NCBI RefSeq assembly: GCF_007992715.1
Contig: NZ_BKAU01000005.1
Location: 930,001-994,000, forward strand
DNA from: Chitinophaga cymbidii
GTDB lineage: Bacteria > Bacteroidota > Bacteroidia > Chitinophagales > Chitinophagaceae
DNA length: 64,000 nt
Direction of reading: 5' to 3'
The position numbers were made by a program, and so were the translations under genes. Of the stretch, positions 52,159 through 60,683 are shown in pieces; position 1 is the stretch's first letter, and each line of letters starts with the position of its first letter. The notes under the pieces were generated by a model. That model was given only the letters and a program-made list of their open reading frames with translations. It was not told the DNA's origin and made no database searches.

Positions 52159-54552
52159 TTAACGGATCACCAGTTCCTCAAATTTACGCAGCAGGTTCAG
52201 CTCTACCACGCCATCCACAAAATGTTCCGGCTGCAGCGGCGCTGTCACGCCATCCAGCACATATTCCTTCGGCGTAAAGGGAAGGCCGTGCACGCGGATG
52301 CGGTGATGGGTATAATCCGCGTTGTACTTGCCCACGAATTTTTTCTTTAACCGGAAGAGGTTGGGTTCGGAGCTTTGCTTGAAGCGCACGAGGTTGTACT
52401 GGCCGGTTTTATATCCGTAGTGATCGCCTGCATCTTCATAGAGGATGCTGTGCGTGGTCCCCTCAGCAAAATACACCTGCTGGATCATCTCCATGATCTT
52501 GAATTCCCCGACGTATTGCATGTCCGGGTACTGCGCCACTACCGCGCCGCCTTTCACGAACAAAGGCATCTCCGCGAGCGGTGTGGGAATGGTCACCGCC
52601 TGCCCGCCGGTATAACGCTGGTCATTAAAATAGTAATACCAGGTGCCCTCCGGCAGGTATACGGATTTTTCCGTCATGCCGGCTTCGCTGACGTGACTGA
52701 TGAGCAGGCTGTCGCCCAGCATGAATTCGTGGTTGAGGTCATGCGTGTTTTCATCCTGTTGCGCCACGAACGCGAGGGGGCGCAGCATGGGCGTGCCATA
52801 AGCGGCATATTGCCAGAAAGTAGTATAGATGTAAGGCAGCAGCCGGTAACGGAGCTGGATAAACGATTTTACCACCGCTTCAAATTCGGGGCCGAAGCTC
52901 CAGGGATCCTGGTTAAAGCCCGTTTCGTTGCTGGCAGAGTGCGTGCGCATCAGCGGATGGAAAGTGCCCAGCTGTATCCAGCGGGTGTACAGCTCTCCGT
53001 CCGGCTCGCCAATGAACCCGCCGATGTCGCTGCCGGCGAAGGACAGGCCGGATACGGCGAGGCGCTGGCATTGCACGGAGGCCAGCCAGAGGTGCTCCCA
53101 GGAGGCGATGTTGTCGCCCGTCCACACCGAGCTCCAGCGCTGCGTACCGGAATAGGCCGAGCGGGTGATCACGAAGGGGCGCTGCGGCATGAGGTGTTTC
53201 TTCAGGCCGGCCGCGGTGGCTTTGCTCATGAGGTGGCCGTAGACGTTGTGCGCTTTGCGGTGGCTGACGTTCTCACCATCGTAATCGTGGCGCACGTCTT
53301 CCGGGAAAGTGCCCAGCTCGAAAACGGCGGGCTCGTTCATGTCGTTCCACACACCGCGTACGCCCGTTGCCGTTAGGTCTTTGAACAGGCCGCTCCACCA
53401 TTCCCGCACTTTGGGATCGGTGAAATCGGGGAACACGCATTTCCCCGGCCACACATCACCTTCCATATATGCGCCGTCCGCCCGCTTGCAGGCGAAGTCC
53501 TTTTGCGTGATCTCCTGGTAGATGGGATAATCCGGGTCTACCTTGATCCCCGGATCAATAATTACTACGGTCTTGAAACCCTGCGCCGACAAATCCTTCA
53601 GCAACGCCTTGGGATCGGGGAAGCTTTCCTTGCTCCAGGTGAAGCAGCGGAACCCTTCCATGTAGTCGATGTCAAGATAAAGCGCATCGCAGGGGATCTT
53701 CCGGTCCCGGAACTCCTTTGCCACCTCGCGGACCTTCGATTCAGGATAATAGCTCCAGCGGCACTGGTGATAGCCTAGTGCCCAGAGCGGCGGCAGTTCC
53801 GCCGTGCCGGTGATGCGCGCGTATGATTCGGCCACCTGCAATAACGCGGGGCCGTAGATAAAATAATAGTTCATTTCCCCGCCGCGTGCCCAGAAGCTGG
53901 TCACGTCCTCACGTTCCTTCCCGAAATCGAAAAGGGTGCGGAAGGTGTTGTCGAAGAAAATGCCGTAGCCGATGCCGTTGTGCAGGCCGTAGTAGAAGGG
54001 GATGTTGCGGTAGAGGGGATCGGTGTCTTTGGCATAGCCGTAAGCGTCCGTTCCATAGTTCTCCACCCGCTTGCCGCGGAGGTTCAGCTCCGTGGGCTTG
54101 TCGCCCAGGCCGTAAAAGGATTCACCTTCCTGCACCAGCTTGGTGCAATACACGATCTTGCCGCCTTTCTGCAGGTAGTACTGCCAGTGGAAGCCGGTTT
54201 CGTCCTGGTTGATGATCCTTCCGTCCGTATCCGTGATAGTGATCCGCAGGTTCTCCCGGGCTACGAATACCCGGATGGCGGTGGTAATGATCTCGAAGGA
54301 GTCCGCCCATTCGCGGATGTCGAAAAATTCGGGAGATTCTTCCAGCTTTTCACTGACAGCATAGGAAAAATCCCGCTGGAACTGCCCGTCCGCCGCGTAG
54401 CGGAAACGTACGATCTTGTCTGAAATAACCCTGAGTTCCAGGATGGTGGTAGAGGTATAGAAATAGAAATAGTTCCCTTCCTTTTTCCACGATTGAATAA
54501 TGTCCGGGTAGTGTTTTACCGAATACTTCCCCGATGTTGTTGCCACTTGCAT
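52159..54552 (-). CDS. alpha-glucosidase-like glycoside hydrolase, GH31
   Basis: 797 residues, full-length GH31. An N-terminal beta-sandwich (1-250) precedes the barrel (WALGYHQCRWSYYP). The nucleophile Asp404 lies in VWNDMNEPAVF and the acid/base Asp480 in WTGDNIASWEHL; a proximal and distal beta domain end the protein. No signal peptide is seen, so it is probably cytosolic. It cleaves alpha-glucosides or related sugars; alpha-xylosidase activity cannot be excluded. Possibly works with glycogen or maltodextrin made by the glgB-containing pathway. Terminator at 52104. Confidence 0.92.
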   Translation of the reverse strand: MQVATTSGKYSVKHYPDIIQSWKKEGNYFYFYTSTTILELRVISDKIVRFRYAADGQFQRDFSYAVSEKLEESPEFFDIREWADSFEIITTAIRVFVARENLRITITDTDGRIINQDETGFHWQYYLQKGGKIVYCTKLVQEGESFYGLGDKPTELNLRGKRVENYGTDAYGYAKDTDPLYRNIPFYYGLHNGIGYGIFFDNTFRTLFDFGKEREDVTSFWARGGEMNYYFIYGPALLQVAESYARITGTAELPPLWALGYHQCRWSYYPESKVREVAKEFRDRKIPCDALYLDIDYMEGFRCFTWSKESFPDPKALLKDLSAQGFKTVVIIDPGIKVDPDYPIYQEITQKDFACKRADGAYMEGDVWPGKCVFPDFTDPKVREWWSGLFKDLTATGVRGVWNDMNEPAVFELGTFPEDVRHDYDGENVSHRKAHNVYGHLMSKATAAGLKKHLMPQRPFVITRSAYSGTQRWSSVWTGDNIASWEHLWLASVQCQRLAVSGLSFAGSDIGGFIGEPDGELYTRWIQLGTFHPLMRTHSASNETGFNQDPWSFGPEFEAVVKSFIQLRYRLLPYIYTTFWQYAAYGTPMLRPLAFVAQQDENTHDLNHEFMLGDSLLISHVSEAGMTEKSVYLPEGTWYYYFNDQRYTGGQAVTIPTPLAEMPLFVKGGAVVAQYPDMQYVGEFKIMEMIQQVYFAEGTTHSILYEDAGDHYGYKTGQYNLVRFKQSSEPNLFRLKKKFVGKYNADYTHHRIRVHGLPFTPKEYVLDGVTAPLQPEHFVDGVVELNLLRKFEELVIR

Positions 54553-54883
54553 CGCGCCGATCTGTTTCTTTACAATTATTAAATTTCCGCGGCCTCAGGG
54601 CCACGTATCAACTAAATTAATCAAAAATTCCCCGGTTATTACATTTTTTTGACACATTGGCGGGGGGAATGCTGCCGCTTACAAGATAAAATGCCGCATT
54701 GGCGAAGTTCCGTGGGAAATTGCAGTGATAAACGTTAACTTCCGTATAATGTACTTTTTGCTTTAACCTATTGTTCCGGTTGTGATACAATAAGTGTTGT
54801 AAAAATTTTGGCGCTCCTTTCCAGGGGCGCCTTTGCTGTAAGCGCGTTTCCAGCCCGTCCGCCGGCTTTAAGACAGACCTTCG
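54553..54883. other. 331-nt intergenic region between GH31 and YCF48 genes
   Basis: Contains the probable YCF48-gene terminator at 54805-54831. No ORF, RNA or consensus promoter was recognised; it must hold the GH31 promoter unless the two genes are co-transcribed. Confidence 0.5.
54801..54831 (-). terminator. possible terminator of the YCF48-like gene
   Basis: Nine-base stem (GGCGCTCCT 54810-54818, AGGGGCGCC 54823-54831, one wobble) with a 4-nt loop. On the minus strand it is followed by AAAATTTTT, so the T-run is displaced by four bases, which lowers confidence. Confidence 0.45.
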
Positions 54884-55891
54884 TTATTCATCCACCACCA
54901 ACACCGCTATCCGCCCTTTGCTTCCCGCTAGAAAGATCTTCGTACCCTTTTTCGCTTTCCGCGCCACATGAAACCCTTCATCGCTTACCGGAACCCAATG
55001 CTCACCGCCATCTTCCGAAATGTCCGTGCCGGTGGGGCCGGTCGCCACCAGCCGCCTGCCATCGAGATACTCCACAGCAGAGCGGTAACCGCGGGGCGCA
55101 ACCACCGGGCGTTTCCAGCTACGGCCGCCATCACGGGTCAGCACACAATTACCTTCGGTATTTTTCATATCGATGTAATCTCCGCCCACCGCCACGCCTT
55201 GCCGGCTATTGAGAAACGCCATCGAGAAAATGCCTTTGCTGGGCGCGCCCTGCGCTGCCGGAATGGTAAAGTCCGACCAGGAAGCGCCGTTGTAGCGGAA
55301 TAGCCGGCTCACGCCGCCGCCGCTGCAGATAAAGAACGATGTAGCGTCCGTCATCCGGATGGTGGTGCCGCTGGCCGCAAAGCTCGCTTCGCCTTCCTTT
55401 GCCGCCGGGCCTTCCAGGGCCGACCAGGTTTCCCCGCCGTCCGAAGTCCGCAGCACAGTGAAAATACCATCGATCGGGTCCCCGATGATTACCCCTTTTT
55501 GGTGATCCCGGAAATCCATCCCGTCCAGGAAAATCCCTTTCGTATCATTATAATATACCTGTTTCCAGTTTTGCCCGCCATCCGTTGTCCGGTAGATCCT
55601 CGCCGGTTCCGCGATGCCCATGATCACCGCTACGTCCGCGCTGAAAGCCTCAATGTCCCGGAAGTCGCAGCTGTCGCAACCCGCCACCGTATACCACTCC
55701 CAATGCCGCCCGCCGTCCGTGCTTCTGCCCACCTTGCCTTCCGTGCCGGAGATCCATATCACCGAATCACTCACTGCGCTCAAACCCCTGATGCTGGATA
55801 CCGGCGCCGTTGCCAGCGGTTGCAGGCGGTACTGCTGCGCTTGAAGCGTAAGGGCGCACAGCAATAAGTAAGATGTTAAAAAAACTTTCAT
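54884..55891 (-). CDS. YCF48-like/sialidase-type beta-propeller protein
   Basis: 335 residues with a signal peptide (MKVFLTSYLLLCALTLQAQ), chosen start at 55891. The mature part holds repeated blades with the Asp-box/YCF48 signature: TDGGRHWEWY, TDGGQNWKQVYYND, TSDGGETWSAL, TRDGGRSWKR, SEDGGEHWVPV. These proteins are extracytoplasmic propellers, sometimes called photosystem II stability factor-like or oxidoreductase, without known enzymatic function here. Divergent from the large sensor kinase gene. Confidence 0.87.
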   Translation of the reverse strand: MKVFLTSYLLLCALTLQAQQYRLQPLATAPVSSIRGLSAVSDSVIWISGTEGKVGRSTDGGRHWEWYTVAGCDSCDFRDIEAFSADVAVIMGIAEPARIYRTTDGGQNWKQVYYNDTKGIFLDGMDFRDHQKGVIIGDPIDGIFTVLRTSDGGETWSALEGPAAKEGEASFAASGTTIRMTDATSFFICSGGGVSRLFRYNGASWSDFTIPAAQGAPSKGIFSMAFLNSRQGVAVGGDYIDMKNTEGNCVLTRDGGRSWKRPVVAPRGYRSAVEYLDGRRLVATGPTGTDISEDGGEHWVPVSDEGFHVARKAKKGTKIFLAGSKGRIAVLVVDE

Positions 55892-55961
55892 ATTTCGTGC
55901 GATTTGAAGCAATAATAAATAAGAAAAATACAAAATCATTTAAAAGTGTAAGTTAGAATGA

Positions 55962-55969
55962 TATATTTG
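55962..55969 (+). promoter_or_regulatory. -7 element for the large sensor kinase gene
   Basis: TATATTTG matches TAnnTTTG exactly, 45 nt upstream of the ATG at 56007; only a TTT is found near the -33 position. Confidence 0.45.
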
Positions 55970-56006
55970 CATCAACTGCAACCCTGCAAAACCATTTAAC
56001 AGCTTG

Positions 56007-59000
56007 ATGCGTCCACTAAGTCAGATAGGCATCTTCTTCATCCTATGGTCTCTCGCCATTACCCGGTCTGCTTCCGCCCAGGAGCGGAGTTATAATTTCG
56101 ATTCCTATGATGTGGACAAAGGACTTTCTCAAAGCAGCATCTACAGCCTGATACAGGACGAAGAAGGCTTTCTCTGGATCTCCACTTTCGATGGCGTGAA
56201 CCGGTTCGACGGCTACGTGTTCAACGAATACCGCCAGATACCAAGCCCCAACCGGTCCGATTCAAAACCCGTTGAGCGCATCGTATACAGTTCCGCATCG
56301 CAGCAGGGCCGCGCGGTGGTCAAGAGCTTCGGGCTGCATGGCGGAAGGGATTACACTTTTTACAAGAACCGCCGCAAACAGCTGCTAGTGGTGCATAACA
56401 TGGGCATCAGCGCTTACGGCCAGTACAAGAATACGTTCCGGCATGTTTTCAGGGATACCACCTATGTCAATGAAGAGGAGCGGGACTTCGTGCAGAAATT
56501 CCATGTGCTCGGGGAAGACGACGCCACGCAGACCCTCTGGCTGTGGCGCCCGATGAAAGGCTTGTACGTGCTCGACAATATCACCTTCCAGCTGAAAAAG
56601 ATCATCCTCTACCCGCCGGATTTTGTGCGGCGCAAGATGCGCCCCGCCACGGTAGTGAAACAGGGAGATCATATCTGGATGGCCTTTGAGCGGGAGCAGC
56701 TGGTGAAAATGGACATCCACACCGCCCGCCTCACCACTTACTGCCTGCCCACGCTCGGAAAAGATCCCGTGATCAAGCGGCTCGGCCGCGATTCCCTGCT
56801 GCTGGCCAGCGAAGGGCATATCAGCATCTTCGATACAAAAAGAAATAGCTATACCGATCTGCCGGTGCAATTATATAATGAGCTGAACGAGAACTTCGTT
56901 CCGTCCGTCATTGAGCTGGACGACCGCGGCAATGCCTGGATAGGAGGGAACAACGGCGTGGTGGTGTACAGCCTGCACAACCACGAGATCATCAACCACA
57001 TCGTCAGCTTCAACACCTTCGAAAACAACTCCCACAACCGCGTGATCTCCCTCTACCGCGATGCGGCGGACAACATGTGGGTGGGCACGGACGGCGACGG
57101 GCTGAAAAAATATTCACCCAACAAAAAAGTGTTCTCCTTATACCGCTCGCCCCGCATCACGCATAATATCGTGAAAGCCGTTTACAAGCATGATGACGGC
57201 CGGCTGTACGTGGGCTTGTGGCAGGACGGGCTGGACATCTACGAAAAAGGCGGGCGCTTCCTGAAGAAGATCTCCAACGTGGAATTCCCCGGGCTTTTCC
57301 CCAGCAACAGCCTGCACAGCATTTGCCGGGAAGATTACGGCTCGCTGTGGTTCCACTTCAAGGGTGGCGGCATTGGCCTGTTCAACGTGGAAACCGAGCG
57401 TTACCGCGACCTGACGCAGAACGTAAAAGCGCTCGGCCTGCCCGCGCAGGATGATGAATTTCCTTTTGTCAGCAAGCGCCCCAACGGCGAAACGTACTTC
57501 AACTACGGCGAATACCTGCTGATGTTCTCGGATGCGGATAATGGTTACAAAGCCGCCATCGTACGGCATTTTCCCGGAGAAAACCTCACCTGCTTCTACG
57601 AAGACTTCTGGGGCAATCAATATGTAGGCACCAAGGCCGGGCTGTACGGCCGCGCCGCGGAAACCAGCACCTGGGAAAAGATCCCGCTGCCGCCGAAAGG
57701 AGTGGAAGTGAAATCCATCAACAAAAATGCACACAAGCAGCTGCTCGTAGCCACTACAAAAGGCTTGCTGATACTGAACGAGAAATATGACGTGGTCCGG
57801 CATTATAACAGCTACGATTACACGGGAATGGTCAACGACTACGTGTATGCCGTGTTGTTAGATGACAAGGACGGCATCTGGGTCAGCCACAACAAAGGCA
57901 TCACGCAGATCAAGCAGAATTCGGACAACCTCGTTACTTACAACGTGGAAGACGGCTTGCAGTCCAACGAATTCAACACCGGCGCCTATTTCAAGTCAAT
58001 GGACGGAGAGCTGTTCTTCGGCGGCATCCGGGGCGTAACCGGTTTTTATCCCCGCAACTTCAGGAACAATCCGTACACGCCCAAAGTGGTCATCAAGCGC
58101 CTGGAAGTGCTGGACCGCCCTTATCAGTCAGACACCGCCATTTCACTGCTGCATAAAGTGGAGCTGCCTTACAACCAGAATACCATCGCCATCGAATATG
58201 TGCCGCTGGAATTTACCAACCCGCTGAAGAATAAAGTGCAGTACATGCTGGAAGGCGCGGATGAAGACTGGCTGCAGGCCGGGAACCAGACGGTAGCGCG
58301 GTATACCAACCTGCCACCGGGCAATTATATCTTCAAGGTCAAGGCGTGTAATAATGACGAGGTCTGGAATACGGTGCCCGTCACCCTGGAAATAGTGATC
58401 AAAATTCCGTTCTGGCAATCCCTGTGGTTCAGGTTCCTGCTGCTGTTGCTGGTGTTGGGCATTGCGTACTATTTCTCCGCGCTGTACCTGGATTACAAGA
58501 TCCGTAACGAAAAGCTCAAGCTGGAAAAGGAACAGGCGGTAGACCAGGAACGGGCGCGCATATCCAGCGATATGCACGACGACCTCGGGTCCGGCCTCTC
58601 CACCATACGGCTGTTAAGCGAGATCGCCAAGCGTAAGATCAAGGATGCGGGGCAGACCAAGGAAATAGAAAGAATATCCGAAGCCGCCGGCGAGCTGGTG
58701 GACAAAATGAGCGAGATCATCTGGGCCATGAACTCCTCCAACGATTCCCTCGCTAACCTCATCGCCTATATGAGAAGTTTTGCCGCGGATTTCCTGGAAC
58801 ATGCCCGCATCCAGCACCATTTCATCATCCCCGAAAATATTCCCAACGTGAAGCTCAGCGGTGGGGCAAGGCGGCATATTTACCTTGCTGTCAAGGAATC
58901 GCTGCATAATGTGGTGAAACATTCACAGGCAACAGAAGTGATCATTGAAGTAAAAGTCTATAAAAATATGACCATCATGATCAAGGATAATGGCAAAGGT

Positions 59001-59135
59001 TTTGATCCCGAAAAGGTACGTCTGTTCGGCAACGGGCTCAAAAACATCGAGAAGAGAATGCAGCAGGTGGGTGGTCAGGTAGACATCATCTCCCAAAATG
59101 GTACAACAGTTTTCCTAGATATCCCGTTAAATTGA
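56007..59135 (+). CDS. two-component sensor kinase with Reg_prop propeller and Y_Y_Y domain
   Basis: 1042 residues. After the signal peptide (FFILWSLAITRSASAQ) comes a large periplasmic region of two beta-propellers built of Reg_prop repeats (DEEGFLWISTFDGVNRFD; DDRGNAWIGGNNGVVVY; DAADNMWVGTDGDGLKKY), a Y_Y_Y domain (about 715-790; ending GNYIFKVKACNNDEVWN), and one transmembrane helix near 805-825. The cytoplasmic kinase is HisKA_3 with SSDMHDDLGSGLSTIRLL (His near 856) and a HATPase (GNGLKNIEKRM). Such NarL-type kinases pair with LuxR regulators, as here. The signal is unknown; the layout is that of hybrid glycan sensors, but lacks the fused AraC output. Confidence 0.94.
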   Translation: MRPLSQIGIFFILWSLAITRSASAQERSYNFDSYDVDKGLSQSSIYSLIQDEEGFLWISTFDGVNRFDGYVFNEYRQIPSPNRSDSKPVERIVYSSASQQGRAVVKSFGLHGGRDYTFYKNRRKQLLVVHNMGISAYGQYKNTFRHVFRDTTYVNEEERDFVQKFHVLGEDDATQTLWLWRPMKGLYVLDNITFQLKKIILYPPDFVRRKMRPATVVKQGDHIWMAFEREQLVKMDIHTARLTTYCLPTLGKDPVIKRLGRDSLLLASEGHISIFDTKRNSYTDLPVQLYNELNENFVPSVIELDDRGNAWIGGNNGVVVYSLHNHEIINHIVSFNTFENNSHNRVISLYRDAADNMWVGTDGDGLKKYSPNKKVFSLYRSPRITHNIVKAVYKHDDGRLYVGLWQDGLDIYEKGGRFLKKISNVEFPGLFPSNSLHSICREDYGSLWFHFKGGGIGLFNVETERYRDLTQNVKALGLPAQDDEFPFVSKRPNGETYFNYGEYLLMFSDADNGYKAAIVRHFPGENLTCFYEDFWGNQYVGTKAGLYGRAAETSTWEKIPLPPKGVEVKSINKNAHKQLLVATTKGLLILNEKYDVVRHYNSYDYTGMVNDYVYAVLLDDKDGIWVSHNKGITQIKQNSDNLVTYNVEDGLQSNEFNTGAYFKSMDGELFFGGIRGVTGFYPRNFRNNPYTPKVVIKRLEVLDRPYQSDTAISLLHKVELPYNQNTIAIEYVPLEFTNPLKNKVQYMLEGADEDWLQAGNQTVARYTNLPPGNYIFKVKACNNDEVWNTVPVTLEIVIKIPFWQSLWFRFLLLLLVLGIAYYFSALYLDYKIRNEKLKLEKEQAVDQERARISSDMHDDLGSGLSTIRLLSEIAKRKIKDAGQTKEIERISEAAGELVDKMSEIIWAMNSSNDSLANLIAYMRSFAADFLEHARIQHHFIIPENIPNVKLSGGARRHIYLAVKESLHNVVKHSQATEVIIEVKVYKNMTIMIKDNGKGFDPEKVRLFGNGLKNIEKRMQQVGGQVDIISQNGTTVFLDIPLN

Positions 59136-59219
59136 CCTAATTTTGAAATTCATAACATCTATGTGTGATGATATTAAACTCAAATGATGGTATATTCGAA
59201 AAAAAAGCTGCAAAATAAC

Positions 59220-59849
59220 ATGGATATCATCTCTGTGGCTATTGTTGAAGACAATCATGACATACGGTCTGCCATGGAGCTGCTGATCAACGGGTCAGAA
59301 GGTTATGCATGTATTGGCGCTTTCAACAATGCGGAAACTGCATTGGAAAAGATTCCCCAGTTGTTACCCAACGTGGTGCTGATGGATTTTAACCTGCCGG
59401 GCATGAATGGCATTGAATGTATTACGCGCTTGAAAGCGGAATTTCCTGATATGCAATTCATGATGCTGACAGTGTATGAAGATGACGACAAGATCTTTAT
59501 GGCACTGGAAGCCGGCGCGAGCGGGTACATTCTGAAAAAGACCTCTCCCGGCGACCTGCTGGACGCCATCCGTGAGCTGCACGACGGCGGCTCTCCCATG
59601 AGCTCCCAGATCGCCAGAAGGGTAGTGGCCTACTTCCAGAAACAGGCAAAACCCAATCCCGCGCTGGAAGCGCTGACCTCCCGTGAAAAGGAGATCCTCG
59701 ACCAGCTGTCTAAAGGCTTCCTCTACAAAGAGATCGCCGGCAACCTCTTCATCAGCATAGAAACCGTGCGCCGCCACGTGCACAACATCTACGAAAAACT
59801 GCATGTACGCAGCCGCACGGATGCGGTGAACAAATATTTCAATCGTTAA
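59220..59849 (+). CDS. NarL/LuxR-family response regulator
   Basis: 209 residues from the ATG at 59220 (MDIISVAIVEDNHDIR); earlier in-frame ATGs at 59184 and 59187 would add 11-12 residues with no domain. The receiver has the acidic pair in VEDNHD, the acceptor Asp near residue 54 in VVLMDFNLPG and Lys in GYILKKTSPGD. The LuxR-type HTH is at about 145-205 (LTSREKEILDQLSKGFLYKEIAGNL). Cognate partner of the preceding kinase, 84 nt upstream. A strong terminator follows. Confidence 0.94.
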   Translation: MDIISVAIVEDNHDIRSAMELLINGSEGYACIGAFNNAETALEKIPQLLPNVVLMDFNLPGMNGIECITRLKAEFPDMQFMMLTVYEDDDKIFMALEAGASGYILKKTSPGDLLDAIRELHDGGSPMSSQIARRVVAYFQKQAKPNPALEALTSREKEILDQLSKGFLYKEIAGNLFISIETVRRHVHNIYEKLHVRSRTDAVNKYFNR

Positions 59850-59865
59850 GTTTGTTTATATGGAG

Positions 59866-59899
59866 AAGAGGAGCTGCAAATTGCAGTTCCTCTTTTTTT
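59866..59899 (+). terminator. rho-independent terminator after the LuxR-type regulator gene
   Basis: AAGAGGA and CTGCAA (59866-59872, 59874-59879) pair with TTGCAG and TCCTCTT (59881-59886, 59888-59894), one 1x1 mismatch, 1-nt loop in this reading, then more T. Confidence 0.88.
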
Positions 59900-59967
59900 A
59901 TGTCCACGGCAAAGCACCCAAACAGGCGCGCCCGGAAACCCCATGTCCGCACCTTTAGCACCGGAAC

Positions 59968-59997
59968 AAAAAAAGATCCGCCCGGGAGGGACGGATC
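59968..59997 (-). terminator. rho-independent terminator for the small minus-strand genes
   Basis: GATCCG (59975-59980) pairs with CGGATC (59992-59997); inside, CCC can pair GGG with a bulged A. On the minus strand the stem is followed by seven T (59974-59968). It lies 48 nt past the stop of the 37-residue gene, which supports transcription of that strand. Confidence 0.7.
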
Positions 59998-60045
59998 AAA
60001 ATCGGTTGTGCTCCGGTGTGCCTTGCACCGGGGATGCCAGCATTG

Positions 60046-60159
60046 TTATTGCGCTGTGCGGACACTCGCCTTTTGCATATGCTTGCGGGCAAAGTGCGCG
60101 ATCAGTACAATAGATGCAATACAAAGGCATGCCAGTTTAAATAATAAGCCGGTTTTCAT
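60046..60159 (-). CDS. candidate 37-residue single-pass membrane protein
   Basis: The minus-strand ATG at 60159 opens a 37-codon frame: MKTGLLFK, then a hydrophobic helix (LACLCIASIVLIAHFA), then a short basic tail (RKHMQKASVRTAQ). Positive residues on the far side of the helix suggest a cytoplasmic C-terminus. It lies 69 nt after a similar tiny gene and is followed by a T-rich terminator, so it is probably expressed. Function unknown. Confidence 0.55.
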   Translation of the reverse strand: MKTGLLFKLACLCIASIVLIAHFARKHMQKASVRTAQ

Positions 60160-60228
60160 AGGTATAGGGATTTATTTAAGGTTTTCAGATAGTTTTTCAA
60201 TAGTTGATACAATAAAAATGGAAAATCC

Positions 60229-60384
60229 TCAACGCATCATTTGCCAGGAGTCAAATTTCTGTACAAGACGGATGCAGAGGTCTTTGAAACGGTACATGCT
60301 CTTTTGCTCCTGCCTTACCAGCAGGCTTACGATGATCGCTACGATCAGAACAGCAATGACCAGTGTAAAGAACAACGTTTTCAT
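60229..60384 (-). CDS. candidate 51-residue single-pass membrane protein
   Basis: The minus-strand ATG at 60384 opens a 51-codon frame: MKTLFFT, a hydrophobic helix (LVIAVLIVAIIVSLLV), then a basic amphipathic tail (RQEQKSMYRFKDLCIRLVQK) ending WQMMR. It starts with MKT like the next small gene downstream. A near-consensus -7 (TATATTTA on the minus strand) lies about 35 nt upstream. Function unknown. Confidence 0.55.
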   Translation of the reverse strand: MKTLFFTLVIAVLIVAIIVSLLVRQEQKSMYRFKDLCIRLVQKFDSWQMMR

Positions 60385-60573
60385 AGATTAAGGTTTTTCG
60401 TAGTTCGTAAATCAAACTGCTGTAAATATAGATAATTAAGTTATATAAAATAATATTTGAATAAAAATTTGTTAAATAGATGTTTATGTTTTCATGTGTA
60501 AGCCATTTAAAATGTGAATTTGCATGTTCAAACATTTCATTTTCAATAATATAAGTATGGTGCATAAAATCTA

Positions 60574-60604
60574 CTTGGGATATTGTTCTAATCCTTTATT
60601 TTTG
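60574..60604 (+). promoter_or_regulatory. promoter of the parE operon
   Basis: CTTG at 60574-60577, 19 nt spacer, TATTTTTG at 60597-60604 (exact TAnnTTTG). The predicted leader to the ATG at 60684 is about 75 nt. Confidence 0.6.
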
Positions 60605-60683
60605 CCAACGACCGGGTTTTGCTAAAAGATTTAGTAAGTTGCAGGCCCAAAGGTTTCAACATCAAGTGATTAACAGAAAGACT

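Noticed and set aside
59852-60391. 179-codon plus-strand frame after the LuxR-type regulator
   Set aside because: It passes through two hairpins and covers the small minus-strand genes; the translation has no domain pattern.
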